Shown here: positions 32,360 to 41,064 of the stretch, piece after piece
Position numbering within the stretch: the first letter of the stretch is position 1
How the letters are laid out: the number at the start of each line of letters is the position of its first letter
DNA from: Halobacillus andaensis
GTDB taxonomy: Bacteria; Bacillota; Bacilli; Bacillales; Halobacillaceae
Reading direction: 5' to 3'
DNA length: 64,000 nt
Assembly (NCBI RefSeq): GCF_014636475.1
Contig: NZ_BMEL01000001.1
Span: 1,302,001 to 1,366,000, forward strand
Notes under the pieces: model-generated
What the model saw: only the letters and a program-made list of their open reading frames with translations
Database searches by the model: none
What the model was told of the DNA's origin: nothing
Translations under genes and position numbers: made by a program

Positions 32360-34486
32360 TTAAGCTTCTTGTTCTTTCGAAGACTTAGGCTTTGCTTTAT
32401 ACACGGGTACACCTATTTTATCTTTATTCACTAGGAATTGAAGTGCTAGAAGAATAACGAATACAGACATTCCAATGATATCACTCATTGTACTAGGATA
32501 AATCAAGGACAGCCCCCCTATGACGGCAGGAATCCTTTCATACCATTCTACTTTACGGAACCAGTAACCAACAAGACCGGCACCGATAGCAATCATACCT
32601 GAAATAGCCGTAAATAAGATCCACACAAGCTCAAAAGCGTTATCCACACCAATCATGAGCAGCTGATTTTCCAATACGAACATATACGGAATAATAAACG
32701 CAGCAATGGCAAGCTTGGCGGCATTCACACCGGTTCGTATCGGTTCAGAGGAAGCAACCCCTGAAGCAGCAAAAGCAGCTAATGCGACTGGAGGCGTAAT
32801 GTCTGCAATAATTCCAAAGTAGAACACAAACAAGTGGGCAGCTAAATCTGGAACGCCTAGTAAAATCACAGCAGGCGCTGCAATGGTGGATGTAATAACA
32901 TAGTTGGCCGTTGTTGGAGAGCCCATCCCCAAAATAATAGCCGCTAACATCGTAAAGAACAACGTTAATAAGATTTGACCGTTAGCTATTGATACGAGGC
33001 TGTTAGCTAACTTCAATCCAAGCCCTGTTTTCGTTACAACACCTACGATAATACCGGCAGCAGCTGTAGCTGCTACAACACCTAGTGCTGTCCTCGCCCC
33101 GTCAACAAGTGCTTCAATCGATTCTACAAGGTTTCCATCAAACAAGTAGCTTACAACTACGGTAACCATACCCCCAACAATAAAGGCTTGTACGAGATCG
33201 AAGCCACCAGTTACCATACCATAAATAGCATATCCTACAAATCCAACTCCAAAAGCAACAATGTACAGCTTACGGAACTTCTCTTTACGCAGTAAGCCAA
33301 CAACAATGGTAGTCAAAATCCCATAAAGCGCTGCACGCATTACACTCATTCCACTGCTTAAGAAAAGAATAATAGCAAGGATAGGTAACAATAAGTAAAG
33401 CTTTTTAAATACTTCTTTACGGTTTGGCATTTCTTCCGGCGACAAGCCACTTAGCCCTGTCCGTTTAGCTTCAAAGTGTGTCATGATCCAGATACCAGTA
33501 AAGTACAGGATGGCAGGAATTAGTGCTGCCTTGGCAATCGACCAGTAATCCACTCCGATAAACTCTATCATAAGGAACGCTGCCGCACCCATGATTGGAG
33601 GCATTAATTGACCACCAGTAGAGGCTGCTGCTTCTACACCGCCGGCAAACTCTCTACGGTAGCCCAGCTTTTTCATCATCGGTATCGTAAACGCACCCGA
33701 GGTTACTACGTTAGCTACTGAACTTCCGCTAATCGTTCCCTGTAATGCACTGGAGAAAATAGCAACTTTAGCCGGTCCGCCTGTACGACGTCCAGCCAAC
33801 GTAACAGCTAAATCATTAAAATACTGCCCGACCCCTGTTTTTACAAGAAAGGCACCAAATAGTAAGAATAAGAATATAAACGTTGAAGATACGGCAATGG
33901 GTGTTCCGAGAATACCTTCTGTCGTAAAGAACATCGATTGGACAAGGTTGTCTATATCGACTCCTCTATGGATAAGAAAGCCCGGCATCTGTCTGCCCCA
34001 ATAAGCATACACAAGAAATGCGATGGCAATGACAGTAATTGGAATCCCTACAGCTCTTCGTGTCGCTTCAAGAACAAGCAATACAGCTAATACTCCGATA
34101 TAAAAGTCAATGGTGGTTAATGACCCGGCTTGAGTCACGATTCTTTCGTAAAAGAATAACCAATAGGTTCCGACTACGAGACTTAATAGAACGAAAATCG
34201 CATCATACCAGGCTAGCTTTCCTAGTTTTCGATTCTTTTTCGTTGCAGGATATAATAAGAAAATTAATACGAGTCCAAATCCAACGTGCACAGATCTTAA
34301 AATTTGTGCAGGGAGGGGATGAATCGTTGATGAATAGAGTTGGAATAAAGAGAATGCGAGCAGACCTATAAATGCAAGTCTGCCCAGCCACCCCGTTAAC
34401 TCCCGGCTTCCTGCATCCGGATCATATTTTTCCATGATTTCTTGTTGTTTTTCTGTCGATATTGTTTTGTTTTCCTCACTCATCAA
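32360..34486 (-). CDS. TRAP transporter fused permease (4TM-12TM, TAXI type)
   Basis: 708-residue membrane protein combining the small DctQ-like and large DctM-like TRAP subunits, with roughly 16-18 hydrophobic segments. GGQLMPPIMGAAAFLMIEF, the DctM signature region, and GMGSPTTANYVITSTIAAPA are characteristic of TAXI-associated fused permeases. It imports organic acids or amino acids using a sodium or proton gradient. Third gene of the operon after the binding protein and the DUF1850 protein, overlapping the latter by 11 nt. The substrate is not readable from sequence; glutamate-like and C4-dicarboxylate substrates are known in the family. Confidence 0.92.
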   Translation of the reverse strand: MMSEENKTISTEKQQEIMEKYDPDAGSRELTGWLGRLAFIGLLAFSLFQLYSSTIHPLPAQILRSVHVGFGLVLIFLLYPATKKNRKLGKLAWYDAIFVLLSLVVGTYWLFFYERIVTQAGSLTTIDFYIGVLAVLLVLEATRRAVGIPITVIAIAFLVYAYWGRQMPGFLIHRGVDIDNLVQSMFFTTEGILGTPIAVSSTFIFLFLLFGAFLVKTGVGQYFNDLAVTLAGRRTGGPAKVAIFSSALQGTISGSSVANVVTSGAFTIPMMKKLGYRREFAGGVEAAASTGGQLMPPIMGAAAFLMIEFIGVDYWSIAKAALIPAILYFTGIWIMTHFEAKRTGLSGLSPEEMPNRKEVFKKLYLLLPILAIILFLSSGMSVMRAALYGILTTIVVGLLRKEKFRKLYIVAFGVGFVGYAIYGMVTGGFDLVQAFIVGGMVTVVVSYLFDGNLVESIEALVDGARTALGVVAATAAAGIIVGVVTKTGLGLKLANSLVSIANGQILLTLFFTMLAAIILGMGSPTTANYVITSTIAAPAVILLGVPDLAAHLFVFYFGIIADITPPVALAAFAASGVASSEPIRTGVNAAKLAIAAFIIPYMFVLENQLLMIGVDNAFELVWILFTAISGMIAIGAGLVGYWFRKVEWYERIPAVIGGLSLIYPSTMSDIIGMSVFVILLALQFLVNKDKIGVPVYKAKPKSSKEQEA

Positions 34487-34997
34487 GTGTCTCTCCTCTC
34501 ATCAATTCCCAATTCGATACACGGTCAGGCTCAATTCGGATCACTGAGCCGGCACCGACGATATCCTTTAAGAGATAAGATTGCTTTTTATATATAATGG
34601 TGTGATCAGCACGGACTTTTCCGACTGATAAGTTAATCGATTCATGAGAACCTTGTAAATTAGAGATATAATATTTTCCGTCTTTCGCTTCAAATGTTTC
34701 CCCTTCATCTGCGTTTGAAGGCATACCTATTGCCGTGTCTTCGTAAATCATTTGCACAGGGTAGAGTTTCCCGTTTTTGACTTCATATTCTTCTATTACG
34801 TCAGACAAGTGAACAGAATGAGTGAACTTAAGTTTGAAGTTCTCATTATCTGTAATGGGCATATAGGCATTTGACCCTTGCCGATCGACTTGATGAAACG
34901 CCACCACAGATCGGTAAGGATAAAATGCCCATACGACAGCCAAAAGAAACCCTAATAAGCCCATACCCATGATGATATACTTTCTATGAAAACTCAT
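34476..34997 (-). CDS. DUF1850 protein of the TRAP operon
   Basis: 173-residue protein with one N-terminal membrane anchor (about 9-27) and an extracellular beta-rich DUF1850 domain: FKLKFTHSVHLSDVIEEYEV and MIYEDTAIGMPSNADEGETF. DUF1850 genes are regularly found between TAXI binding proteins and fused TRAP permeases, so an accessory role in assembly or substrate handling is likely, though undefined. Overlaps the permease start by 11 nt. Confidence 0.85.
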   Translation of the reverse strand: MSFHRKYIIMGMGLLGFLLAVVWAFYPYRSVVAFHQVDRQGSNAYMPITDNENFKLKFTHSVHLSDVIEEYEVKNGKLYPVQMIYEDTAIGMPSNADEGETFEAKDGKYYISNLQGSHESINLSVGKVRADHTIIYKKQSYLLKDIVGAGSVIRIEPDRVSNWELMRGETLDE

Positions 34998-35068
34998 AGC
35001 TGCTTCACCTTAACTCCATCAATTTAGTAAGCCAAGAATTTTTTTACATATCTTCCTTTACATGAGAA

Positions 35069-35123
35069 GGGACTGCTCTCAGGTTTCATTACTTAGTTAG
35101 CAACTTAAACCTAAGACAGCCCC
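35069..35123 (-). promoter_or_regulatory. Intercistronic hairpin between TAXI protein and DUF1850 genes
   Basis: GGGACTGCTCTCAGGTTT pairs imperfectly with AAACCTAAGACAGCCCC across a 20-nt loop, with no T-run on the minus strand. Such hairpins often protect the 3' end of an abundant binding-protein mRNA and lower expression of downstream membrane subunits. Confidence 0.5.
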
Positions 35124-35145
35124 GCAAGACTTCATTTATTTAGCC

Positions 35146-36150
35146 TTATTCCTCACTAATTCCTTCTTCATCGAAATATTTCTGTGCACCTGGGTGAAGG
35201 TCTACACCTACACCATCCAGCGCACTCTCTGCATCGATTTCACTGCCTTTAGCGTGAGAAATCGCGTCTGTGTTATCAAAGATAGCTTTCGTAATTTCGT
35301 ACACTAAATCTTCACTAAGATCACTGTGAGCAACGAGCATAGCTTGTACAGCCACAGTTGGTACAGCTTCTTCTAATCCATATGTGCCTTCAGGTACTTC
35401 ATCTTCAGCATAGTAGCTGTATTCGTCCATTAGTTCCTGAGCTTTTTCTTCAGAAACGCTCACAATGTTAACGTCAACAGAAGCTGCTAAGCTCTCAACT
35501 GCGCCTGTAGGCGTACCGGAAGTAATGAAAGCTGCATCAATTGTTCCATCTTGAATACCAGTTGTAGAATCACCGAAATCTAAGTCACGAGCTTCAATAT
35601 CATCATCAATGCTCAGACCGTGAATTTCAAGGATATTATCAGCATTTGCATAAGTACCAGATCCAGGAGCACCTACGGAAACTGTTTTTCCTTCTAAATC
35701 TTCAACTGTTTCGATGCCGCTGTCTTGTGTCGTGACGATTTGAATCGTTTCAGGGTAAAGGGTTCCAATTGCCCCGAAGTCTTCATTCGCTTCATCGAAC
35801 ATTACGTCACCCTCAGCTGCATAAGATGCAATATCAGTCTGAGTGAAGGCAATTTCGCCGTCTCCATCACTAATGGAGTTCATGTTTTCAACAGAAGCAC
35901 CTGTAGATGTGGCGCTAGCTTCTTCTACACTTTCTACATTATCATTAATAACTTGAGCAAAAGTACCGCCTAATGGGTAGTATGTTCCTTCTGTACCACC
36001 AGTAAGGATTTGGATGAATTGTTCATCCGCTCCTCCGCCTTCTTCGCCATCATCGCCGCCGCCATCAGATGTACCGCCGCCACAAGCGAACAAGATCAAA
36101 GAAAGCGCTAACAACATTGAAATAGTTAACAAGCTTTTCTTACTAAACAT
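35146..36150 (-). CDS. TAXI-family TRAP solute-binding lipoprotein
   Basis: 334-residue extracytoplasmic binding protein. Signal peptide with lipobox LFAC near residue 24, a Gly/Asp/Glu-rich linker, then the TAXI domain: ILTGGTEGTYYPLGGTFAQV, ATSTGASVENM, GKTVSVGAPGSGTYANADNI and FITSGTPTGAV. It captures solute for the fused permease encoded downstream. Start MFSKKSL has GGGGAGGAATC upstream; an earlier ATG lacks one. The 245 bp upstream of the gene is AT-rich and holds no gene. Confidence 0.92.
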   Translation of the reverse strand: MFSKKSLLTISMLLALSLILFACGGGTSDGGGDDGEEGGGADEQFIQILTGGTEGTYYPLGGTFAQVINDNVESVEEASATSTGASVENMNSISDGDGEIAFTQTDIASYAAEGDVMFDEANEDFGAIGTLYPETIQIVTTQDSGIETVEDLEGKTVSVGAPGSGTYANADNILEIHGLSIDDDIEARDLDFGDSTTGIQDGTIDAAFITSGTPTGAVESLAASVDVNIVSVSEEKAQELMDEYSYYAEDEVPEGTYGLEEAVPTVAVQAMLVAHSDLSEDLVYEITKAIFDNTDAISHAKGSEIDAESALDGVGVDLHPGAQKYFDEEGISEE

Positions 36151-36395
36151 GATGATTCCTCCCCTAATAATTTTATGACAACATTCAACCTTCAAACCGT
36201 GATGTCCTTATGTACAATTTGAAAGTTAAATGATCGTCCACAAATGTAATGAAAGTTCACATATAGACGACACCCCTATTTTACATGAAAATTACAAAAT
36301 ATAAAATAGCTTTTCCTACATTATTGAATATACCAGTTACATAAGTAAATAGTATAAAATAATCTTAATTTTCAATCAAGTAATTGTCAAGAAAT

Positions 36396-36433
36396 AACAA
36401 AGGGTGCCCTTCAATTGGTACACCCTTTGTTTA
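36396..36433 (-). terminator. Terminator of the 144-residue gene
   Basis: ACAAAGGGTG / CACCCTTTGT stem followed by a T-rich tail on the minus strand. Confidence 0.75.
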
Positions 36434-36439
36434 TAAGCG

Positions 36440-36874
36440 TTATTTTAATTCTAAATTCGTAATGCCTCGTTCTTCGAGTTCATTTCCTAACTCTTCTTCT
36501 ATCTGTAAACGACGTTCCATCATTTCGTCAGATAAAGGTACGCTGATATCACCATATTCTTCTTTCAAGCGCTTTTCAGACAGCTTTTCAATCAGCATAT
36601 CCCAAAAGCTGAATTCTTCGTATTCATCTACATATTTTTCAAAAAGCTGTCGTTCATAATCCACTTGCAGATCATGAACTTCAAAAGCCTCTTGATAACT
36701 GATTTTATCCTCAAGACCTGCTTCTTTATACTTTGATAACACGAGTTCTCTGATTTCTTCAAAATCTTCATCTAATTCCAATTTTGTTGAATTGACCATC
36801 CAAGTGCCAAGAAAAACGGCTTCAACTAACGTTTGGTATTGTTTCTCATCTAATTCCAGGTTAATCTTTTTCAT
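36440..36874 (-). CDS. Conserved hypothetical protein, acidic and helical
   Basis: 144-residue soluble, strongly acidic protein, not recognised. MKKINLELDEKQYQTLVEAV followed by FLGTWMVNSTK at the N-terminus resembles small Bacillus proteins of unknown function. The remainder is predicted helical and Glu-rich (SDEMMERRLQIEEELGNELE). It lies 45 nt downstream of dat on the same strand and may be cotranscribed. No domain that points to a role. Confidence 0.65.
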   Translation of the reverse strand: MKKINLELDEKQYQTLVEAVFLGTWMVNSTKLELDEDFEEIRELVLSKYKEAGLEDKISYQEAFEVHDLQVDYERQLFEKYVDEYEEFSFWDMLIEKLSEKRLKEEYGDISVPLSDEMMERRLQIEEELGNELEERGITNLELK

Positions 36875-36919
36875 GATAACCCTCCTGCTGATAATGTAAG
36901 CAGGGTCATTATACCATAC

Positions 36920-37801
36920 TTAAACTTCCTGCGCGAAAATGGAGGAAGCCTCCTCAATCTTAGCATCCTGTTCATATTTCTGTTGAATCGTTCTCGTAAT
37001 GGGCCCTGGCTTTCCTTCATTTACAAGGTGTCCATCCACTTTAGTAATTGGAGTAACTTCTGCTGTACTACTCGAAAGAAATAATTCATCTGCATACTGA
37101 ATGTCTTCTACGCGGAATGCTTCTTCAATAAAAGGAATGGCTTCTTCCTTACAAAAATGTTCCACTTTCATTCGAACACAGCCATGAAGGATATTTTTTT
37201 TAGCTGGATGGGTATATACTTTGCCATCTCTTACTAAATATACATTAGAAGAGCTGCATTCTGTTATTTCGCCATCTTTATGAAGAATCGCTTCAAAACA
37301 GCCCGCTTCACTTGCTGTTTGTTTAGCCATTACGTTCGGAAGCAGATTCAAGCTTTTAATATAGCACCAGTCCCAGCGAACATCAGGCTGGGTAATCGTA
37401 GATACACCTTCACGCATAATATCCATCTTGCGTGGTAAATCCTGAACATAAGCATATAAATTAGCTGTCGTGTTTGATGGAAACGCATGATCACGCGGTG
37501 CTGATCCTCTGGTAATTTGCAAATAAACTTTCGCATCCGTATCAATGCTGTTTTTACGCAAAAGTTCATCTAAGTGGCTGTACATTTCTTTCTTTGTAAA
37601 AGGAATGTCTATTTTCACTGCTTCTGCCGAACGATATAATCTTTCCACATGTTCTTCTATCAAATAATACTGCCCTTTATAGACTCGGATCACTTCATAT
37701 ATTCCATCTCCAAATTGCAATCCTCTTTCTTCAAATGGATACTTCAAATCATCTTTGCGTACAAAATTCGTATGTGTCAAAATGTAGTCATATACACTCA
37801 T
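36920..37801 (-). CDS. dat: D-amino-acid transaminase
   Basis: 293-residue PLP enzyme of fold type IV. It transfers amino groups between D-alanine and 2-oxo acids to give D-glutamate or D-alanine for peptidoglycan. QFGDGIYEVIRVYKG near the N-terminus, the PLP Lys in DWCYIKSLNLLPNVMAKQ, the Glu in GEITECSSSNVYLV and the C-terminal SSSTAEVTPI are in family order. D-amino acid aminotransferase is preferred over branched-chain aminotransferase by length and the FGDGIYE motif. GGAGG precedes the ATG. Confidence 0.92.
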   Translation of the reverse strand: MSVYDYILTHTNFVRKDDLKYPFEERGLQFGDGIYEVIRVYKGQYYLIEEHVERLYRSAEAVKIDIPFTKKEMYSHLDELLRKNSIDTDAKVYLQITRGSAPRDHAFPSNTTANLYAYVQDLPRKMDIMREGVSTITQPDVRWDWCYIKSLNLLPNVMAKQTASEAGCFEAILHKDGEITECSSSNVYLVRDGKVYTHPAKKNILHGCVRMKVEHFCKEEAIPFIEEAFRVEDIQYADELFLSSSTAEVTPITKVDGHLVNEGKPGPITRTIQQKYEQDAKIEEASSIFAQEV

Positions 37802-37909
37802 CTTAATGCCTCCTTGAAGCTAAATCTGTGTAACGCCTAGTTTATCAAAAAAACCATGAACCGTCGTGTTATTCATATAATATTCTGAATATGGTACGAA
37901 TGACCTAAA

Positions 37910-37942
37910 CAAGGCCATCCGAAAATCGGATGACCTTCATTT
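37910..37942 (-). terminator. Hairpin downstream of spoVR
   Basis: AAGGTCATCCGA / TCGGATGGCCTT pairs with a four-nt loop immediately after spoVR. The T-run on the minus strand is weak (GTTTAGG). Confidence 0.55.
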
Positions 37943-37948
37943 TATGAT

Positions 37949-39352
37949 TTATAAATATTTTTTCTGCACTCTTTTTCCGCCATAACTAAATGCCACATCC
38001 CGATCCTCTACTCTTGTTTCCATATGAACAGGTCTGCCCCATAACTGATAAATATAAGGTAATGTTTTTTCTAAATAAGTCAAGTCCAGTTCGACATCCT
38101 CAAAATGATGCTTGAGGTAAAGCTCTCCACTCTTCATATAATCTCCATCTTCGACAGTAATATAAGGAAATCCACCATTCACCCGCATCGTGACTAGCTG
38201 ATCACGAACAGCTTCGTAATCTTTATCGGTAATTTTATATTTCTGGCCTTGCTTTTGAAATAGATATAAGTCCTCTTCTCTTACTAATTCCTTCGTGAGG
38301 TAATTACGAATAAAGCTCTGATCAGATTCTACCTCTCGAACTTCAAACATTTTTTCTCGGCCTGAGCCAGGTTTTACCCCGTGCCGCATCATATCTTCCG
38401 TTGGGTTATTGTAACGATTTTCAATATCTTCAAAAATCTTTAAACCTAAATAATAGGGGTTGAGCTGAGTTTTGGAAGGTTGGACAACACTTGCGTTTAA
38501 TTTGGCAAAATCAATCGCTTCTCCACTTGTTAAGTCCATTTCCCTTATAATTCTGGCATGCCAATAAGATGCCCATCCCTCGTTCATAATCTTCGTCTCA
38601 AGCTGCGGCCAGAAATAAAGCATTTCCTCGCGCATCATCGTCAAAATATCACATTGCCAATCCTCTAATTCTCGGCTGAACTGCTCGAGAAACAGCAGTA
38701 AATCCTTTTCGGGCTGAGGCGGGAACTTTTTACTCTTTTTAAACACAGGTTCATCCGGTGATTCTCCTAACTTCCATAAATCATCGTAAGGTGTTCTCCT
38801 CTTTTTCTTCTCACCTTCTGGTTCGTCCTTCTGCCAAGTTAATTTTGGACGAACAAGCGATGGATCGATATGCTCCTGAATCGCCAATACGGCATCCAGG
38901 AATGATTCCACTGCTTCTTTCCCATGCTTTTTCTCATAACTTGCAATACGTTCCGCTGTTGCCGCCATACTCTCTACCATATCTCGCTTTGTATTCTGAA
39001 AACGAGCATTATTCTTAAAGAAATCACAGTGGGCTAATACATGAGCCACAATCAGCTTATTCTGTATCAGACTGTTTGAATTAAGCAGAAATGCATAACA
39101 AGGATTTGAGTTGATGACTAACTCATATATTTTACTTAATCCTAAATCATACTGAAGCTTCATCTTATAGTATTGTTTTCCAAAGCTCCAATGAGAGAAC
39201 CTTGTAGGCATTCCATAAGCACCAAACGTATAAATAATATCATCAGGGCAGATTTCGTAATGCATTGGGTAGAAGTCTAAACCAAAGCCGTCCGCTATTT
39301 CAGTGATTTCGCCAATCGCTTTTTCTAATTCAACTTGATCTTGCGGTTTCAA
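37949..39352 (-). CDS. spoVR: Stage V sporulation protein R
   Basis: 467-residue SpoVR family protein required for normal spore cortex formation; biochemical activity unknown. Family blocks include [59 protein letters not shown], and the C-terminal [13 protein letters not shown]-type end. His and Glu residues in [10 protein letters not shown] and [11 protein letters not shown] suggest a metal site. It starts with TTG after GGAGGGGG. In B. subtilis it is SigE-dependent; no clear SigE promoter was identified. Confidence 0.95.
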   Translation of the reverse strand: MKPQDQVELEKAIGEITEIADGFGLDFYPMHYEICPDDIIYTFGAYGMPTRFSHWSFGKQYYKMKLQYDLGLSKIYELVINSNPCYAFLLNSNSLIQNKLIVAHVLAHCDFFKNNARFQNTKRDMVESMAATAERIASYEKKHGKEAVESFLDAVLAIQEHIDPSLVRPKLTWQKDEPEGEKKKRRTPYDDLWKLGESPDEPVFKKSKKFPPQPEKDLLLFLEQFSRELEDWQCDILTMMREEMLYFWPQLETKIMNEGWASYWHARIIREMDLTSGEAIDFAKLNASVVQPSKTQLNPYYLGLKIFEDIENRYNNPTEDMMRHGVKPGSGREKMFEVREVESDQSFIRNYLTKELVREEDLYLFQKQGQKYKITDKDYEAVRDQLVTMRVNGGFPYITVEDGDYMKSGELYLKHHFEDVELDLTYLEKTLPYIYQLWGRPVHMETRVEDRDVAFSYGGKRVQKKYL

Positions 39353-39510
39353 GTTGCCCCCTCCTTTGAATTACATAGTTATCTATATGAATAAAAACTA
39401 TCTAAATGAACAAAGAAAGAGTATTTTTCCATTTGAATTTTTTACTATAGCCTCTGTTATACAATAGCAAGGTCATTTAAGCGGACGAGATGCCTCAATG
39501 AGTAAATATA

Positions 39511-39549
39511 AAAAAGTCAGGTTCTCTTCAGTGAGAAGCCTGACTTTTT
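39511..39549 (-). terminator. Terminator of the YhcN-like gene
   Basis: AAAGTCAGG ... CCTGACTTT with inner TTCTC / GAGAA pairing and T-runs on both strands. Confidence 0.85.
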
Positions 39550-39551
39550 AA

Positions 39552-40097
39552 TTAATCTTCTTGATCAGGGAAAATACGGTCAACCATTTCACCAAACTGA
39601 CGGAAAAACCCTTCTACAGGTTCGCCTTCATCCGCATCATTCACGTAGTTGTTCGTTAAGTCTACAAAATCAGGGTTTGTCGAGATATACACATTGTCGA
39701 TATCCTGATCCGTATCTTTTACAATATCCGTAATTTGTTTTTCCGTTTCATCAGATACTTCATCTGACTCTCCGTTTTCATTATCTAATACGGCTGCAAC
39801 ATATGCGTTATCACGTGTTTTTAATACATACGCATCTTCAATACCTTCTACATCTTTCGTAATACGATCTGCTGCACGTTCCGCTACCTGATAGTTTGTA
39901 TTATGCTGCATTCCTCGATCATTTTCATCCCTATTTTGAGGAGCCTCACTGTAGTCCTGATCCGTTGTTCTCTCAAAACGTGTATTTTCTACTCCATCAT
40001 AATTGCCTGTGTTGTCTAATGATTCTTGTTGTTCAGCTTGACAAGCTACAAGCGAAAATGAAGCGAGCAAACCGATTGTAAATACTTTTAGTTTCAT
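39552..40097 (-). CDS. YhcN/YlaJ-family sporulation lipoprotein
   Basis: 181-residue exported lipoprotein: signal peptide MKLKVFTIGLLASFSLVAC with its lipobox Cys, an acidic disordered stretch, then the YhcN/YlaJ domain (VAERAADRITKDVEGIEDAY, VLKTRDNAYVAAVLDN, VYISTNPDFVDL). B. subtilis YhcN is a spore inner-membrane lipoprotein and YlaJ aids spore outgrowth. A SigG-type promoter lies directly upstream. Start chosen at MKLKVF with AGGAGG 9 nt before it; the open frame extends 23 codons further without a ribosome binding site. Confidence 0.88.
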   Translation of the reverse strand: MKLKVFTIGLLASFSLVACQAEQQESLDNTGNYDGVENTRFERTTDQDYSEAPQNRDENDRGMQHNTNYQVAERAADRITKDVEGIEDAYVLKTRDNAYVAAVLDNENGESDEVSDETEKQITDIVKDTDQDIDNVYISTNPDFVDLTNNYVNDADEGEPVEGFFRQFGEMVDRIFPDQED

Positions 40098-40127
40098 TTC
40101 ATCTTCCCTCCTTCCGTGCTTACACGT

Positions 40128-40155
40128 AGTATGCGTAGGGAAAGAAGAAATATGC
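40128..40155 (-). promoter_or_regulatory. Candidate SigG promoter of the YhcN-like gene
   Basis: Minus strand GCATA (-35), a 16-nt spacer and a perfect CATACTA (-10), about 30 nt before the start codon. Confidence 0.65.
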
Positions 40156-40166
40156 GGCTGGTTCAC

Positions 40167-40616
40167 TTAAAAAGGAAGCAGCCACCAAATATGTATCACC
40201 ATTATGTATATAAGTAAAATCGCGTGAAAAAATAGAAGAAATACGGGGATTAATTTAAATTCGTCGTGCAGCTTTTGAAAACTAATTTTAAGAAAAACGA
40301 TAGAAGCAATCATAACGATGTAAAATAACATAAACCCAAGATGATAATAATTGGTTGTAGCGGTTATCCCTGTTTCATACCCAATAGCGAAAACAACCCA
40401 CGGCGCCAAGCAGGCAATGCCGCACACAGCGAACCACTTAAATTCAGCTTTCCCATAGATTAAGGTTATAATAGCAAAAACTAAAGCCAGCACGCCGATT
40501 GTCTCTGTCAATACCACAATCGCTCGCTGACCTTCTGTACTTAATGATAATAATACAAACATAAGGAAAGCTATGATGTTTCCTACGTTAATCCAAATCC
40601 ATTGCCTTTCCGTCAT
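40167..40616 (-). CDS. Hypothetical integral membrane protein
   Basis: 149-residue protein with about five hydrophobic segments (WINVGNIIAFLMFVLLSL, ETIGVLALVFAIITLIYG, FAVCGIACLAPWVVFAIG, YHLGFMLFYIVMIASIVFLK, LIPVFLLFFHAILLIYI). Not recognised. Start at MTERQW with AAGGAG 11 nt upstream. It lies just upstream of the SigG-type promoter of the lipoprotein gene, on the same strand, but no cotranscription is implied. Confidence 0.55.
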   Translation of the reverse strand: MTERQWIWINVGNIIAFLMFVLLSLSTEGQRAIVVLTETIGVLALVFAIITLIYGKAEFKWFAVCGIACLAPWVVFAIGYETGITATTNYYHLGFMLFYIVMIASIVFLKISFQKLHDEFKLIPVFLLFFHAILLIYIMVIHIWWLLPF

Positions 40617-40786
40617 TGAACCTAATGCTCCTTCCATTCCTAACGAATCCTTTCCTGACTATGATTAGAGTCCTATTCCTCATTTTTAGTTGTCGATTTT
40701 TCCATAACTGTGAAGAACTCTCTTGTTTCTAAGTTACCCTTCAAGGAGATAATAAAAACACTCCTTTCCTAGAAGGATGTGACTTC

Positions 40787-41023
40787 ATGTTTCCAGACGA
40801 TTATGAGAAAGCTCTACATTACATGATCTGGGGCCAGTGGGATGATTTACTTGTCCTTATGGTAAGGACGCGCGATCACTTTTTAGCTAAAAAAATCGAG
40901 TGTTTCCTTCACGCTTTTCATTACCCAAACCATGAAGCTTCCCTATATGTATCACACGAAAACTTATTACACTATATTGACCATGCCCATGCTACGACGA
41001 CAAAAACAGAGTATTATGTATAG
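40787..41023 (+). CDS. yhdB: YhdB-like small protein
   Basis: 78-residue soluble protein. The pattern YEKALHYMIWGQWDDLLVLM, then VRTRDHFLAKKIECFLHAFH and NLLHYIDHAH, resembles B. subtilis YhdB, whose gene also lies near spoVR and yhcN. Function unknown. AAGGATG precedes the ATG. Own terminator. Confidence 0.7.
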   Translation: MFPDDYEKALHYMIWGQWDDLLVLMVRTRDHFLAKKIECFLHAFHYPNHEASLYVSHENLLHYIDHAHATTTKTEYYV

Positions 41024-41028
41024 ACAGG

Positions 41029-41063
41029 CCACCCTTCATCACTAAAAAGAAGGGTGGTTTTTT
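41029..41063. terminator. Terminator between convergent yhdB and the YhcX-like gene
   Basis: CCACCCTTC / GAAGGGTGG stem followed by TTTTTT on the plus strand. Confidence 0.85.
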
Positions 41064-41064
41064 A

